A DNA stretch of 10,773 nucleotides from Flavobacterium sp. UBA807 (lineage in GTDB: Bacteria; Bacteroidota; Bacteroidia; Flavobacteriales; Flavobacteriaceae): NCBI GenBank assembly GCA_002296885.1, contig DBIH01000235.1:1-10773 (forward strand), in the 5' to 3' direction. The first letter of the stretch is position 1, and every line of letters starts with the position of its first letter. A model generated the notes under the pieces. The model did not search any database. It saw nothing but the letters and a program-made list of their open reading frames with translations, and had not been told where the DNA came from. A program made the translations under genes and the position numbers. Positions 1-7,645 of the stretch are shown in pieces.

Positions 1-1209
1 GAACTGATCGCTTCTGAAAACTTCGTAAGCAAACAAGTGATGCAGGCAATGGGTTCTTGTCTGACCAATAAATATGCTGAAGGTCTTCCAGGCAAGCGAT
101 ATTATGGAGGTTGTGAAGTTGTTGATGAAGTAGAACAAATCGCGATCGACAGAGCAAAGATGTTGTTCAACGCAGAATGGGCAAACGTTCAGCCACATTC
201 AGGAGCGCAGGCGAATGCATCCGTCATGCTTGGACTTCTTCAACCCGGTGATTCTATTCTGGGTTTTGATCTTTCTCATGGCGGTCACCTCACACATGGT
301 TCTCCTGTGAATTTCAGTGGTAAATTATATTCCGCACATTTTTATGGAGTCCGTGAAGAGACCGGACAAGTGGATTATGATGCGATGGAAAAAACCGCGA
401 AGCAAGTGAAACCAAAGCTGATTATTGCGGGAGCTTCTTCTTATTCACGTGACTGGGATTTTATTCGCATGCGTAAAATTGCCGATGAAAACGGCGCATT
501 GTTGATGGCTGATATCGCTCATCCTGCAGGATTGATCGCAAGAGGATTGTTGAATGATCCTTTGCCACATTGTCACGTGGTCACAACAACCACACATAAA
601 ACTCTGCGTGGTCCGCGTGGTGGAATGATCATGATGGGAAAAGATTTTGAAAATCCATGGGGACTTAAAACTCCTAAAGGAGAAATCAAAATGATGAGTG
701 CTATTCTGGATGGCGCAGTTTTTCCGGGAACACAGGGTGGTCCGCTCGAACATGTGATAGCTGCTAAAGCTGTTGCATTCGGAGAAGATCTCAGCGATGA
801 ATATTTAACATACTGTGTCCAGATGGTGAAGAATTCTCGCGCGATGGCAAAAGCATTTGTGGAGCTGGGATATAAAGTAATCAGCGGAGGAACCGATAAT
901 CATTCTATGCTTATTGACTTGAGAACAAAAAATCTTACAGGCAAGCTGGCCGAGAATACACTTGTAAAAGCGGACATCACTGTGAATAAGAATATGGTTC
1001 CGTTTGATGATAAATCGCCATTTGTAACATCGGGAATCCGTGTTGGGACACCTGCAATTACAACCCGAGGTTTGGTAGAAAGTGATATGGAGACAATAGT
1101 TGATTTAATCGACAGGGTACTTTTAAACGCATCTAATGATGAATTGTTAGAAGAAATCGCAGGCGAAGTAAATGATATGATGAGCGAAAGAGCCATTTTT
1201 GTTTATTAA
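1..1209 (+). CDS. glyA: Serine hydroxymethyltransferase, 5'-truncated by the window edge
   Basis: This PLP enzyme interconverts serine plus tetrahydrofolate with glycine plus 5,10-methylene-tetrahydrofolate in the cytosol and is the main source of one-carbon units. The frame is open from base 1, so the 402 visible codons are the C-terminal part. The first visible residues, [10 protein letters not shown], are the conserved SHMT N-terminal motif, which normally lies about 20 residues in, so only a short N-terminus is missing. Other family landmarks are [15 protein letters not shown] (visible residues 21-35) and the PLP-binding segment [14 protein letters not shown], whose Schiff-base lysine is visible residue 200 (codon 598-600). 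GTPAITTRG lies near the C-terminus. Sampled 60-base lines are about 45-53% G+C, against 33-35% in the next gene, which fits a conserved, well-expressed gene. A strong terminator follows, so the gene ends its own transcript. Identification is essentially certain; the true start lies outside the window. Confidence 0.98.
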   Translation, partial: ELIASENFVSKQVMQAMGSCLTNKYAEGLPGKRYYGGCEVVDEVEQIAIDRAKMLFNAEWANVQPHSGAQANASVMLGLLQPGDSILGFDLSHGGHLTHGSPVNFSGKLYSAHFYGVREETGQVDYDAMEKTAKQVKPKLIIAGASSYSRDWDFIRMRKIADENGALLMADIAHPAGLIARGLLNDPLPHCHVVTTTTHKTLRGPRGGMIMMGKDFENPWGLKTPKGEIKMMSAILDGAVFPGTQGGPLEHVIAAKAVAFGEDLSDEYLTYCVQMVKNSRAMAKAFVELGYKVISGGTDNHSMLIDLRTKNLTGKLAENTLVKADITVNKNMVPFDDKSPFVTSGIRVGTPAITTRGLVESDMETIVDLIDRVLLNASNDELLEEIAGEVNDMMSERAIFVY

Positions 1210-1231
1210 TTAAAACTCTAAATAAAATAGG

Positions 1232-1262
1232 AAACCTGTTCTTTTTGAGCAGGTTTTTTTTA
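1232..1262 (+). terminator. Rho-independent terminator after glyA
   Basis: A 10-bp stem pairs AAACCTGTTC (1232-1241) with GAGCAGGTTT (1247-1256), with a single G-U pair and a TTTTT loop. A run of T (1254-1261) follows directly. It begins 23 bp after the glyA stop codon and separates glyA from the outer-membrane protein gene. Confidence 0.92.
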
Positions 1263-1329
1263 TTGATACTGTTACAAAATCAGATTTCTGCTACTAATAT
1301 CAAAACCATCATCAAAAAACATCAATCAA

Positions 1330-3780
1330 ATGAAAATCAAAATCCAATTTCTAACAGGTTTAATCTGCCTGATTACTAATTTTTTAAATGCACAGACCGG
1401 AACTATAAAAGGAAGTATTTCCGGTATTGAAAATCCATCTGGTAATTCCATTCTTGTCACATTACTGACAGTCAAAGACAATTCGATAGTCAAAACCCAA
1501 ATTCCCGAAGACAATGGTAGTTTTGAGTTTCTGACTGTAAAAGAAGGCAACTATACCATCGTCATCGAAAACGAAAATTATAAACCTTATCAAAGTAAAA
1601 TCATTACGATATCAAAAGAGCAACTGACCGTTTCTTTACCAACAATTGTTCTGCAGAAAACAGAAGCTAATTCGTTAAAGGAAGTAGTGGTTCAAAAGAA
1701 AAAAGCATTTGTAGAAAACAAGATTGACAAAACAGTTTTAAATGTTGATGCCCTAATTTCAGCTGCAGGCGGTGACGCAATGGATGTTCTTGAGAAAGCT
1801 CCGGGAATTATTGTTGATGAAAACGGAACCATAACTTTTAAAGGTAAAAGCGGTGTGGCTGTTTTTATAGATGATAAACCAACTTATCTATCAGGCGCTG
1901 ATTTAGAAGCCTATCTAAAATCCTTACCAGCTAGCACATTAAATCAAATTGAGCTGATGACAAATCCTCCCGCAAAATACGATGCGGCTGGTGGTGCAGG
2001 AATTATCAATATCATTACCAAAAAGACAAAAGTAAAAGGCTTTAACGGAAGCGCTACTTCGCGTGTTTCTCAAGGAAAGCGAGCACAAACTCGGGAAGGG
2101 CTGAATTTGAATTATCTGAATGACAAAGTAAGGTTATTTGGAAATGCTGGATATGCCTATCAAAACGCGATTAATGATTTATATATTTTCAGGCGGTTTA
2201 AAAACCCTGATTTGACGACTAAGAGTTTGTTTGATCAGTATAGTATGATAGACAGAAAAGCGCAAAACACAAACGGTGCTATTGGAATGGATTATTATGT
2301 TACCGAAAAATCAACTATCGGAGTTGGATTGTCGGGAATCTTTAAATCGGGCAATCAAAGAAGTGATGTGAATAGTATTTTATCTGATGCATCCCATGTT
2401 GTAGATTCAACGATAGTGGCAAAAAACAGGGAAAAGGAAAAGTTTAAAAATGGAAGCATCAACCTAAATTACAGATACGATATTGACAGCATTGGTACTA
2501 AATATACAATGGATTTTGATTATTTAAGATATTCAACAGGAACGAATCAACGGTTTGACAACACCATTTACCAACCTGATAATTCGATAAGCAATCAGGA
2601 TGAATTACTTGGAGATTTGCCTGCAAAAATAAATATCTATTCACTGAAAACCGATTATTCGCATCCTTTAAAAAATGACGGTCTAATTGAAACCGGATAT
2701 AAAATCAGCATCTCAAAGACTGATAATGTTGCCGATTATAGGGATGTTATTAATGGCGTTGCACTTCCAAACTATGATTCAAGTAATCATTTCAAGTACA
2801 ACGAAATGATAAATGCAGCTTATGTAAATTTTAACGCCAGCTATAAACGATTCACTTTTCAAACAGGACTTCGTTTGGAAAATACATACTCAAAAGGAAA
2901 TCAATTGGGAAATCCTGAAAAACCCGCATCACAGTTTAAAAAGTCTTACACCAATTTGTTTCCGACCATTTTTGTGCAGTATAAATTAGATTCTATTGGC
3001 AATAATCAATTGGTTTTGTCTTATGGGAAACGCATTAACCGTCCCTATTTTCAGGATTTGAATCCGTTTGTAAGTCCGTTGGATAAGTTTACATTCTATT
3101 CTGGAAATCCTTATCTAAATCCATCCTTTGCCTATAATTATGAACTTTCATATCGTTACAAAGGATTGTTTTCTACCACATTAAGTTATGGCGATACCAA
3201 AGACGACATCAATGAAACTATTGAGATTAATAACGGAATTTATTACAGTCGTCCGGGAAATATTGGTAAAAGCCAATATTACAGCATTAATTTCACTGTT
3301 GATACTCCAATTTATAAATGGTGGAAAACTAATATCTATTCTGAAGTTACACACTCTGTATTTAAAAGTAAGCTCTATACGGAAGATTTAAACACATCAG
3401 GGACTTTTTGGTCTTCACAGATAAATAATTCTTTTACCTTTTCAAAAAACTGGTCCGGTGAACTCAGTGGAAATTATCAAACAAAAATAATAGCCACTCA
3501 ATTTATCTTAGGTGCAAGAGGCTCAGTAAACTTAGCTGTTAAAACAAAAATAATGGAAGGAAAAGGCAGTCTCAAGTTTTCTGTAAATGACATTTTTTAT
3601 GGAGGAATAGTTCATGGCACTATTAACAATCTTCAGTTAACGGATGCAAGCTGGGTTAACAGACGTGATTCACGGTTTGCTGCGCTGACCTTTGCTTATA
3701 GTTTTGGAAAAGCTTTTAAATCGAAAGAGCAGCATGATGCAACTGGTGCAGATAGTGAAAAAAATAGGGTAAAAGATTAA
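1330..3780 (+). CDS. Outer-membrane beta-barrel protein, TonB-dependent receptor type
   Basis: The 816-residue product is predicted to sit in the outer membrane. Residues 1-21 form a Sec signal peptide (Lys-rich start, hydrophobic core, likely cleavage at NA|Q). Residues 23-108 resemble the carboxypeptidase-regulatory-like beta-sandwich found at the N-terminus of many Bacteroidota outer-membrane receptors (GTIKGSISG, then FEFLTVKEGNYTI). Residues 115-232 are a TonB-receptor plug: GGDAMDVLEKAPGIIVDENG, FIDDKPTYLSG, and the canonical plug end YDAAGGAGIINIITKK (217-232). The rest is rich in alternating aromatic and polar strands, as in a large beta-barrel, and resembles the OMP_b-brl_3 family. 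A hydrophilic tail of about 20 residues follows the last aromatic strand (FAYSFGKAF). The substrate cannot be read from sequence, and no SusD partner or TonB system is adjacent. The ATG at 1330 is chosen because it places the signal peptide exactly at the N-terminus. No Shine-Dalgarno sequence is seen; the leader is A-rich. Confidence 0.9.
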   Translation: MKIKIQFLTGLICLITNFLNAQTGTIKGSISGIENPSGNSILVTLLTVKDNSIVKTQIPEDNGSFEFLTVKEGNYTIVIENENYKPYQSKIITISKEQLTVSLPTIVLQKTEANSLKEVVVQKKKAFVENKIDKTVLNVDALISAAGGDAMDVLEKAPGIIVDENGTITFKGKSGVAVFIDDKPTYLSGADLEAYLKSLPASTLNQIELMTNPPAKYDAAGGAGIINIITKKTKVKGFNGSATSRVSQGKRAQTREGLNLNYLNDKVRLFGNAGYAYQNAINDLYIFRRFKNPDLTTKSLFDQYSMIDRKAQNTNGAIGMDYYVTEKSTIGVGLSGIFKSGNQRSDVNSILSDASHVVDSTIVAKNREKEKFKNGSINLNYRYDIDSIGTKYTMDFDYLRYSTGTNQRFDNTIYQPDNSISNQDELLGDLPAKINIYSLKTDYSHPLKNDGLIETGYKISISKTDNVADYRDVINGVALPNYDSSNHFKYNEMINAAYVNFNASYKRFTFQTGLRLENTYSKGNQLGNPEKPASQFKKSYTNLFPTIFVQYKLDSIGNNQLVLSYGKRINRPYFQDLNPFVSPLDKFTFYSGNPYLNPSFAYNYELSYRYKGLFSTTLSYGDTKDDINETIEINNGIYYSRPGNIGKSQYYSINFTVDTPIYKWWKTNIYSEVTHSVFKSKLYTEDLNTSGTFWSSQINNSFTFSKNWSGELSGNYQTKIIATQFILGARGSVNLAVKTKIMEGKGSLKFSVNDIFYGGIVHGTINNLQLTDASWVNRRDSRFAALTFAYSFGKAFKSKEQHDATGADSEKNRVKD

Positions 3781-3790
3781 TGTAAAAGTG

Positions 3791-3798
3791 TATTTTTG
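3791..3798 (+). promoter_or_regulatory. Candidate -7 promoter element before miaE
   Basis: TATTTTTG matches the Bacteroidota -7 consensus TAnnTTTG and lies 18 bp before the miaE start. No TTG (-33) element is seen at the usual distance, and such matches arise easily in AT-rich DNA. It would allow miaE to be transcribed independently, although the 36-bp gap also permits read-through from the receptor gene. Confidence 0.35.
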
Positions 3799-3816
3799 AG
3801 TTTTAATTTTTAAACT

Positions 3817-4410
3817 ATGGGAGTATTACGATTAGAACTGCCAACCGACCCACGTTGGGTAAATATCGTTGAGAAAAACATTGAGGAAATTCTAACAGAT
3901 CATGCGTGGTGTGAACAAAAAGCTGCTACCAATGCTATAACAATCATCACGAACAATTCGGAACATGAAGATTTGGTTACCGATTTATTGGCACTCGCCA
4001 AAGAAGAACTCGATCATTTTGAAATGGTGCATGACATCATCAAAAAGCGTGGATTGAAACTTGGTCGTGAGCGCAAAGATGATTATGTAAATGAACTGGC
4101 ACAATACATGAAACGGAGCAATACCGGAAGCCGTGTTTCGGGCTTGGTAGAACGTTTGCTTTTTTCAGCCATGATTGAAGCAAGGAGCTGCGAGCGTTTT
4201 AAAGTACTGTCTGAAAACATTCAGGATGAAGAATTGTCAAAATTCTATCGTGAACTGATGGAAAGCGAAGCCGGGCATTATACCACTTTTATTACTTATG
4301 CCCGAAAATATGGCAAAGGGATTGACGTTGAAAAGCGCTGGCGCGAATGGTTGGCGTTTGAATCAGAAATTATTGCTAATTATGGTAACAAAGAAACAAT
4401 ACACGGTTAA
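3817..4410 (+). CDS. miaE: tRNA hydroxylase of the MiaE family (ms2i6A37 to ms2io6A37)
   Basis: MiaE is a cytosolic O2-dependent di-iron enzyme. It hydroxylates the isopentenyl side chain of 2-methylthio-N6-isopentenyladenosine at position 37 of tRNAs reading UNN codons, acting after MiaA and MiaB. The 197-residue product has the helical ferritin-like layout with two ligand pairs in the expected order: E33, then E64-x-x-H67 (KEELDHF), then E121 (IEARSCERF), then E151-x-x-H154 (ESEAGHY). WREWLAFESEII lies near the C-terminus. The ligand assignments are inferred from spacing. The length suits the compact MiaE-like proteins of Bacteroidota. MiaA and MiaB are not in the window. The gene lies 36 bp after the receptor gene and is followed immediately by a terminator, so it is the last gene of its transcript. 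Family assignment is strong; exact substrate specificity is inferred. Confidence 0.9.
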   Translation: MGVLRLELPTDPRWVNIVEKNIEEILTDHAWCEQKAATNAITIITNNSEHEDLVTDLLALAKEELDHFEMVHDIIKKRGLKLGRERKDDYVNELAQYMKRSNTGSRVSGLVERLLFSAMIEARSCERFKVLSENIQDEELSKFYRELMESEAGHYTTFITYARKYGKGIDVEKRWREWLAFESEIIANYGNKETIHG

Positions 4411-4437
4411 AAATCCTTCGAAAGAAGGATTTTTTTT
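4411..4437 (+). terminator. Rho-independent terminator after miaE
   Basis: A perfect 9-bp stem pairs AAATCCTTC (4411-4419) with GAAGGATTT (4424-4432), closed by a GAAA (GNRA-type) tetraloop and running into a T tract (4430-4437). It starts on the base after the miaE stop codon, leaving essentially no 3' untranslated sequence before the hairpin. Confidence 0.95.
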
Positions 4438-4472
4438 ATGATGTACGTCACAGTATTCGCAATCAATTATTG

Positions 4473-4480
4473 TAAATTTG
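4473..4480 (+). promoter_or_regulatory. Candidate -7 promoter element for the export cassette
   Basis: TAAATTTG matches TAnnTTTG. It lies just downstream of the miaE terminator and 29 bp before the preferred adaptor start at 4510. A transcript starting roughly 7 bp downstream would begin near 4487, which excludes the upstream in-frame ATG at 4438 and makes the one at 4486 unlikely. No clear -33 TTG is seen. Confidence 0.5.
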
Positions 4481-4509
4481 ACATCATGAATTTAATCCGT
4501 TGTGGTTTT

Positions 4510-5601
4510 ATGAAACAAATAAAAACCTTACTTTTCCTTGCCATTGTTTTTGTAACTTCCTGTTCTAAAAAAGACAATATCGAATTTCAAACCAAAAAAG
4601 GTACCGTTACCGAAAGTGTATATGCTTCCGGAGTTGTGAAATCGGAAAATCAGTATACAGTCTATTCAACCGTTAATGGCGTATTACAAAAAATTGACAT
4701 TGCAGTAGGTCAGACGGTAACCCAGGGACAGTCTTTGTTTGAGATTGAAAGCGAAAAAGCCAGTCTAAATACCGAAAATGCCCGTTTAGCTTATCAGTTA
4801 AGCCAGGAAAGCAATCGCTACACACAGGACAAAATTTCTGAAATGGAAACCAAAGTTCAAATGGCTAAAGATAAACTCGCATTGGATCAATCGGTTTATA
4901 ACCGGAATAAAAATATCAAACAATATAATATCATTTCTGAGGTTGAATACGAAAAGGTAGAACTTGCTTATAAGAACTCAAAATCTAATTATGAGGCTGC
5001 TTTAAAGCAATTATCGCAGTTAAAAACACAGCTAAAAAATGAACAAAGTCGGAATACTGTTAATTTAAAAATAGCTGAAAAGTCACAAGGTGATTTTATT
5101 GTAAAGAGTGCTTTTTCAGGAGAATTGTATGATGTATTTGTAAAAGAAGGCGCTATGATTACTCCGCAAACTCCGCTGGCGATTATCGGCAAAAAGAATT
5201 CTTATTTACTTGAATTGGATGTTGATGAAAACGATATGGTGCGGGTAAAACTGGGGCAAATTATCGAAGTTACTATGGATAGCTACAAAGGGAAAGTTTT
5301 TGAAGCTACCGTTGATAAAATCTATCCGATTATGGATGAACGCTCCAGGACTTTTAAAATAGAAGCACACTTTGTAAATACACCACCACAATTGTACCCT
5401 AATTTAACTGCTGAAGCGAACATAATAATTCAGACCAAAAAAGATGTACTCACTATTCCTAAATCTTATCTAATTGATGAAAAATATGTTTTGGTAAATA
5501 AAGACGAAAAGCGAAAAGTAAAAGTTGGGCTGAATGATTATAAAAATGCTGAAATCATAGAAGGCCTGAAAGCAGGTGAAACTATATACCAACCAAAATA
5601 A
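4510..5601 (+). CDS. Lipoprotein membrane-fusion (HlyD/MacA-type) adaptor of an ABC exporter
   Basis: This periplasmic adaptor would link the inner-membrane permease encoded next to an outer-membrane channel. Starting at ATG 4510 gives 363 residues with a textbook lipoprotein signal: MKQIKTLL, a hydrophobic core, and lipobox VTSC with the lipidated cysteine at 18. The open frame extends back to ATG 4438, but that would start at the end of the preceding terminator and bury the signal peptide. Domains: lipoyl half-motif (about 48-82, GVLQKIDIAVGQTVTQGQSL); alpha-helical hairpin (about 85-190); second lipoyl half (about 195-226, SAFSGELYDVFVKEGAMI); beta-barrel and membrane-proximal parts to the end. 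At the hairpin tip, R132, I136 and S143 fit the RxxxLxxxxxxS motif that adaptors use to dock on TolC-type channels, with Ile for Leu. The stop codon overlaps the permease start by 1 nt, so the two are surely co-expressed. The cargo is unknown. Confidence 0.92.
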   Translation: MKQIKTLLFLAIVFVTSCSKKDNIEFQTKKGTVTESVYASGVVKSENQYTVYSTVNGVLQKIDIAVGQTVTQGQSLFEIESEKASLNTENARLAYQLSQESNRYTQDKISEMETKVQMAKDKLALDQSVYNRNKNIKQYNIISEVEYEKVELAYKNSKSNYEAALKQLSQLKTQLKNEQSRNTVNLKIAEKSQGDFIVKSAFSGELYDVFVKEGAMITPQTPLAIIGKKNSYLLELDVDENDMVRVKLGQIIEVTMDSYKGKVFEATVDKIYPIMDERSRTFKIEAHFVNTPPQLYPNLTAEANIIIQTKKDVLTIPKSYLIDEKYVLVNKDEKRKVKVGLNDYKNAEIIEGLKAGETIYQPK

Positions 5602-6857
5602 TGAATTTCAGGCTCATTATAAATATTGCCGTTCATTTGCTTCGGGCGCGGTTAAAGCAAACTGTGGTTGCTGCAGTGGGCGTCACTTTTGGTATCGCCA
5701 TGTTTATTACATTGGTAAGTTTTATGAACGGGATGAATGACTTGCTCGATGGCTTAATGCTTAATAGAACGCCTCATGTTCGTTTGTATAACGAAATAAA
5801 GCCTTCTGAAGAACAACCAATTTCGCTGTCGGCAAAATATAAAAGCAACACTAACTTTATCAGTTCAATCAAACCAAAGGATAGAGGTAAAGCCATTTAT
5901 AACAGTCAGGCGATCATAAAAAATTTAAAAGCAGATGACAGGATTATCGATGTTGCGCCCAAAATTACAGAGCCTGTTTTTTTTAATTCGGGAACCATAG
6001 AAATATCAGGAATCATCAATGGAATTGATGTTGTAGCTGAAGATAAATTATTTCAACTAAGTGATTATATGGTTGAGGGTAAAATTTCTGATTTAAAGCA
6101 AAATAACAGTATTGTTATCGGAAAAGGATTAGCAGATAAAATGCTCTTGACTACCGGTGATATTATAAAAATCACTTCGGCAAAAGGCAATTTAGCATCA
6201 CTTAAAATTGTCGGTGTTTCCCAAATCGGCATTTCCGATATCGATGATAAAATAAGTTATACTTCTTTGGCAACAGCCCGAAAACTTTTAGGAGAATCTA
6301 CCAGCTATGTGACCGATATTCAGGTAAAGTTGTTCGACATAACATCGGCTCCGGCATTAGCAAAAGAATTTAAATCGAAATTTGATTTGGATACCATTGA
6401 CTACCAAACCACCAACTCCCAATTTGAAACTGGAAGCACAATAAGAAGCATTATATCTTATGCAGTTGGAATTGTGTTGCTTATTGTTGCAGGTTTTGGA
6501 ATTTACAATATCCTGAACATGATGATATTTGAAAAAATGGACAGCATTGCAATCCTGAAAGCAACCGGTTTTTCGGGCAGCGATGTAAAATGGATATTTA
6601 TTTCGCTGTCACTTATCATCGGAATTGCAGGCGGTGTTTTCGGATTGATATTTGGTTACATCTTTTCATCCATTATTGATGTACTGCCTTTCAACACAGC
6701 ATCATTGCCAACAGTTAAGACCTATCCAATAAATTATAATCCTGTTTTTTATGTTATTGGGATTTCATTCGCTTTGATTACAACTGCTGTCGCCGGATTT
6801 TTCCCGGCATTAAAAGCAAGCAAAATTGATCCGGTAGAAATTATTAGAGGAAAATAG
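5601..6857 (+). CDS. ABC exporter permease, FtsX/MacB (DevC-like) family
   Basis: The 418-residue inner-membrane subunit has the four-helix FtsX/MacB topology: one N-terminal helix (about 21-43), an extracytoplasmic domain of about 240 residues (44-282, MacB periplasmic-core type), then three helices (about 283-307, 331-356, 381-403). After the second helix comes EKMDSIAILKATGFSGSDV (311-329), the conserved cytoplasmic coupling segment that contacts the ATPase. The C-terminus ALKASKIDPVEIIRGK is the standard family ending. It has no fused ATPase, unlike MacB, and works as a dimer in this family. The start codon overlaps the adaptor stop (TAATG); the ATPase gene begins 3 bp after its stop. MacB-type permeases act mechanically, driving periplasmic substrate through the adaptor and outer-membrane channel rather than moving it across the inner membrane. 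A LolC/E-like role in lipoprotein release is less likely because an adaptor is encoded with it. Confidence 0.92.
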   Translation: MNFRLIINIAVHLLRARLKQTVVAAVGVTFGIAMFITLVSFMNGMNDLLDGLMLNRTPHVRLYNEIKPSEEQPISLSAKYKSNTNFISSIKPKDRGKAIYNSQAIIKNLKADDRIIDVAPKITEPVFFNSGTIEISGIINGIDVVAEDKLFQLSDYMVEGKISDLKQNNSIVIGKGLADKMLLTTGDIIKITSAKGNLASLKIVGVSQIGISDIDDKISYTSLATARKLLGESTSYVTDIQVKLFDITSAPALAKEFKSKFDLDTIDYQTTNSQFETGSTIRSIISYAVGIVLLIVAGFGIYNILNMMIFEKMDSIAILKATGFSGSDVKWIFISLSLIIGIAGGVFGLIFGYIFSSIIDVLPFNTASLPTVKTYPINYNPVFYVIGISFALITTAVAGFFPALKASKIDPVEIIRGK

Positions 6858-6860
6858 AAG

Positions 6861-7544
6861 ATGAATGATATAGTTTTAGAAACAAAGGATTTGACAAAAT
6901 ACTTCTACGACCCGATTAAGTTTCAGGTATTGAAGCAAATCAATATGACCATTAATCACGGCGAGTTTGTTTCTATTGAAGGAAAATCAGGCTGCGGGAA
7001 ATCTACATTATTGTACCTGTTGTCAACAATGGATACACAATACGACGGGCAGTTGTTTATTCATAATGAATTAATTACCGGAAAATCAGATAAGGAATTG
7101 GCAGTAATCAGAAATGAAAAAATAGGTTTTGTTTTTCAGTTTCACTATTTGCTTTCCGAATACAATGTGCTCAAAAACGTAATGCTTCCCGGAATGAAAC
7201 TGGGAAAACTATCTGATGATGAAATAGAACATAATGCTATGCAGCATCTAAAAACTCTTGACATGGAAGACCAGGCACTTAAAATGCCCAATCAATTAAG
7301 TGGTGGTCAAAAACAACGTGTTGCTATAGCCAGGGCATTAATCAACAATCCGTTAATCATTATGGGAGATGAACCAACTGGGAATCTCGACAAGAAAAAC
7401 AGTGATATGGTTTTTGATATTTTTAATCAATTGGCCAAAGAACAAAATCAAACTTTACTGATTGTTACACACGATCATGATTTTGCCTCAAAAACCAACA
7501 GAATCATTACAATGGAAGATGGAAGAATCATCAAACTGCATTGA
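6861..7544 (+). CDS. ABC exporter ATP-binding subunit (LolD/MacB/DevA type)
   Basis: The 227-residue cytoplasmic ATPase powers the permease encoded just upstream. All nucleotide-binding motifs are intact: Walker A GKSGCGKST (41-49), Q-loop Q93 (VFQFHYLL), signature LSGGQ (146-150), Walker B LIIMGDE (165-171) with the catalytic glutamate E171, D-loop NLD (175-177) and switch histidine H204 (VTHDHDF). The FQFHYLL...NV and GDEPTGNLD wording is typical of the family serving FtsX-type permeases (LolD, FtsE, MacB, DevA). The start codon has an AGAGG purine run (6846-6850) 10 bp upstream, inside the permease C-terminal codons; this is the clearest ribosome-binding-site-like sequence in the window. 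It is the last gene of the cassette. No hairpin terminator is recognisable in the 101 bp before guaC. Confidence 0.95.
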   Translation: MNDIVLETKDLTKYFYDPIKFQVLKQINMTINHGEFVSIEGKSGCGKSTLLYLLSTMDTQYDGQLFIHNELITGKSDKELAVIRNEKIGFVFQFHYLLSEYNVLKNVMLPGMKLGKLSDDEIEHNAMQHLKTLDMEDQALKMPNQLSGGQKQRVAIARALINNPLIIMGDEPTGNLDKKNSDMVFDIFNQLAKEQNQTLLIVTHDHDFASKTNRIITMEDGRIIKLH

Positions 7545-7590
7545 TATTTAACAAATTAGTGTTGATAAATTACTGATTACTTTTTCATAA

Positions 7591-7632
7591 ATCGATTCAA
7601 TTTTTACATCTAAATTCTATATTTGAATCAAT
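7591..7632. repeat. Imperfect inverted repeat spanning the guaC promoter region
   Basis: ATCGATTCAA (7591-7600) and TTGAATCAAT (7623-7632) are inverted copies matching at 9 of 10 positions, separated by 22 bp, with arm centres 32 bp apart (about three helical turns). The right arm overlaps the 3' end of the candidate -7 element. The position suits an operator, but no regulator can be named, and the AT-rich context makes chance occurrence possible. Confidence 0.4.
7618..7625 (+). promoter_or_regulatory. Candidate -7 promoter element of guaC
   Basis: TATATTTG is an exact match to TAnnTTTG, 20 bp upstream of the guaC start codon. That predicts a short leader of roughly a dozen bases. No TTG (-33) is visible at the expected spacing. 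Confidence 0.5.
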
Positions 7633-7645
7633 AGATTTTGACCAA

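Noticed and set aside
445..1196. Minus-strand open frames within glyA (445-753 and 900-1196).
   Set aside because: They are shadows of the conserved SHMT coding frame, and their products show no domain-like patterns.
1262..1329. Promoter or leader structure before the outer-membrane receptor gene.
   Set aside because: A TTG occurs at 1263-1265, but no good TAnnTTTG follows at the right distance. The ATCAA-rich stretch before the start looks like an unstructured A-rich leader, not a defined element.
4438..4509. In-frame N-terminal extension of the adaptor, starting at ATG 4438 (or 4486).
   Set aside because: 4438 lies immediately after the terminator T tract and upstream of the best -7 element. 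Starting at 4510 puts a standard lipoprotein signal with lipobox VTSC right at the N-terminus.
1330..7544. The idea that the receptor, miaE and the ABC exporter form one novel system.
   Set aside because: A strong terminator at 4411-4437 separates miaE from the exporter, which has its own -7 element. MiaE is a tRNA-modification enzyme with no link to transport.
7545..7645. Possible small RNA or terminator between the ATPase gene and guaC.
   Set aside because: I found only loose AT-rich near-repeats (AAATTAGTG and AAATTACTG) and no stem plus T-tract. Beyond the inverted repeat and -7 element already listed, nothing is supportable.
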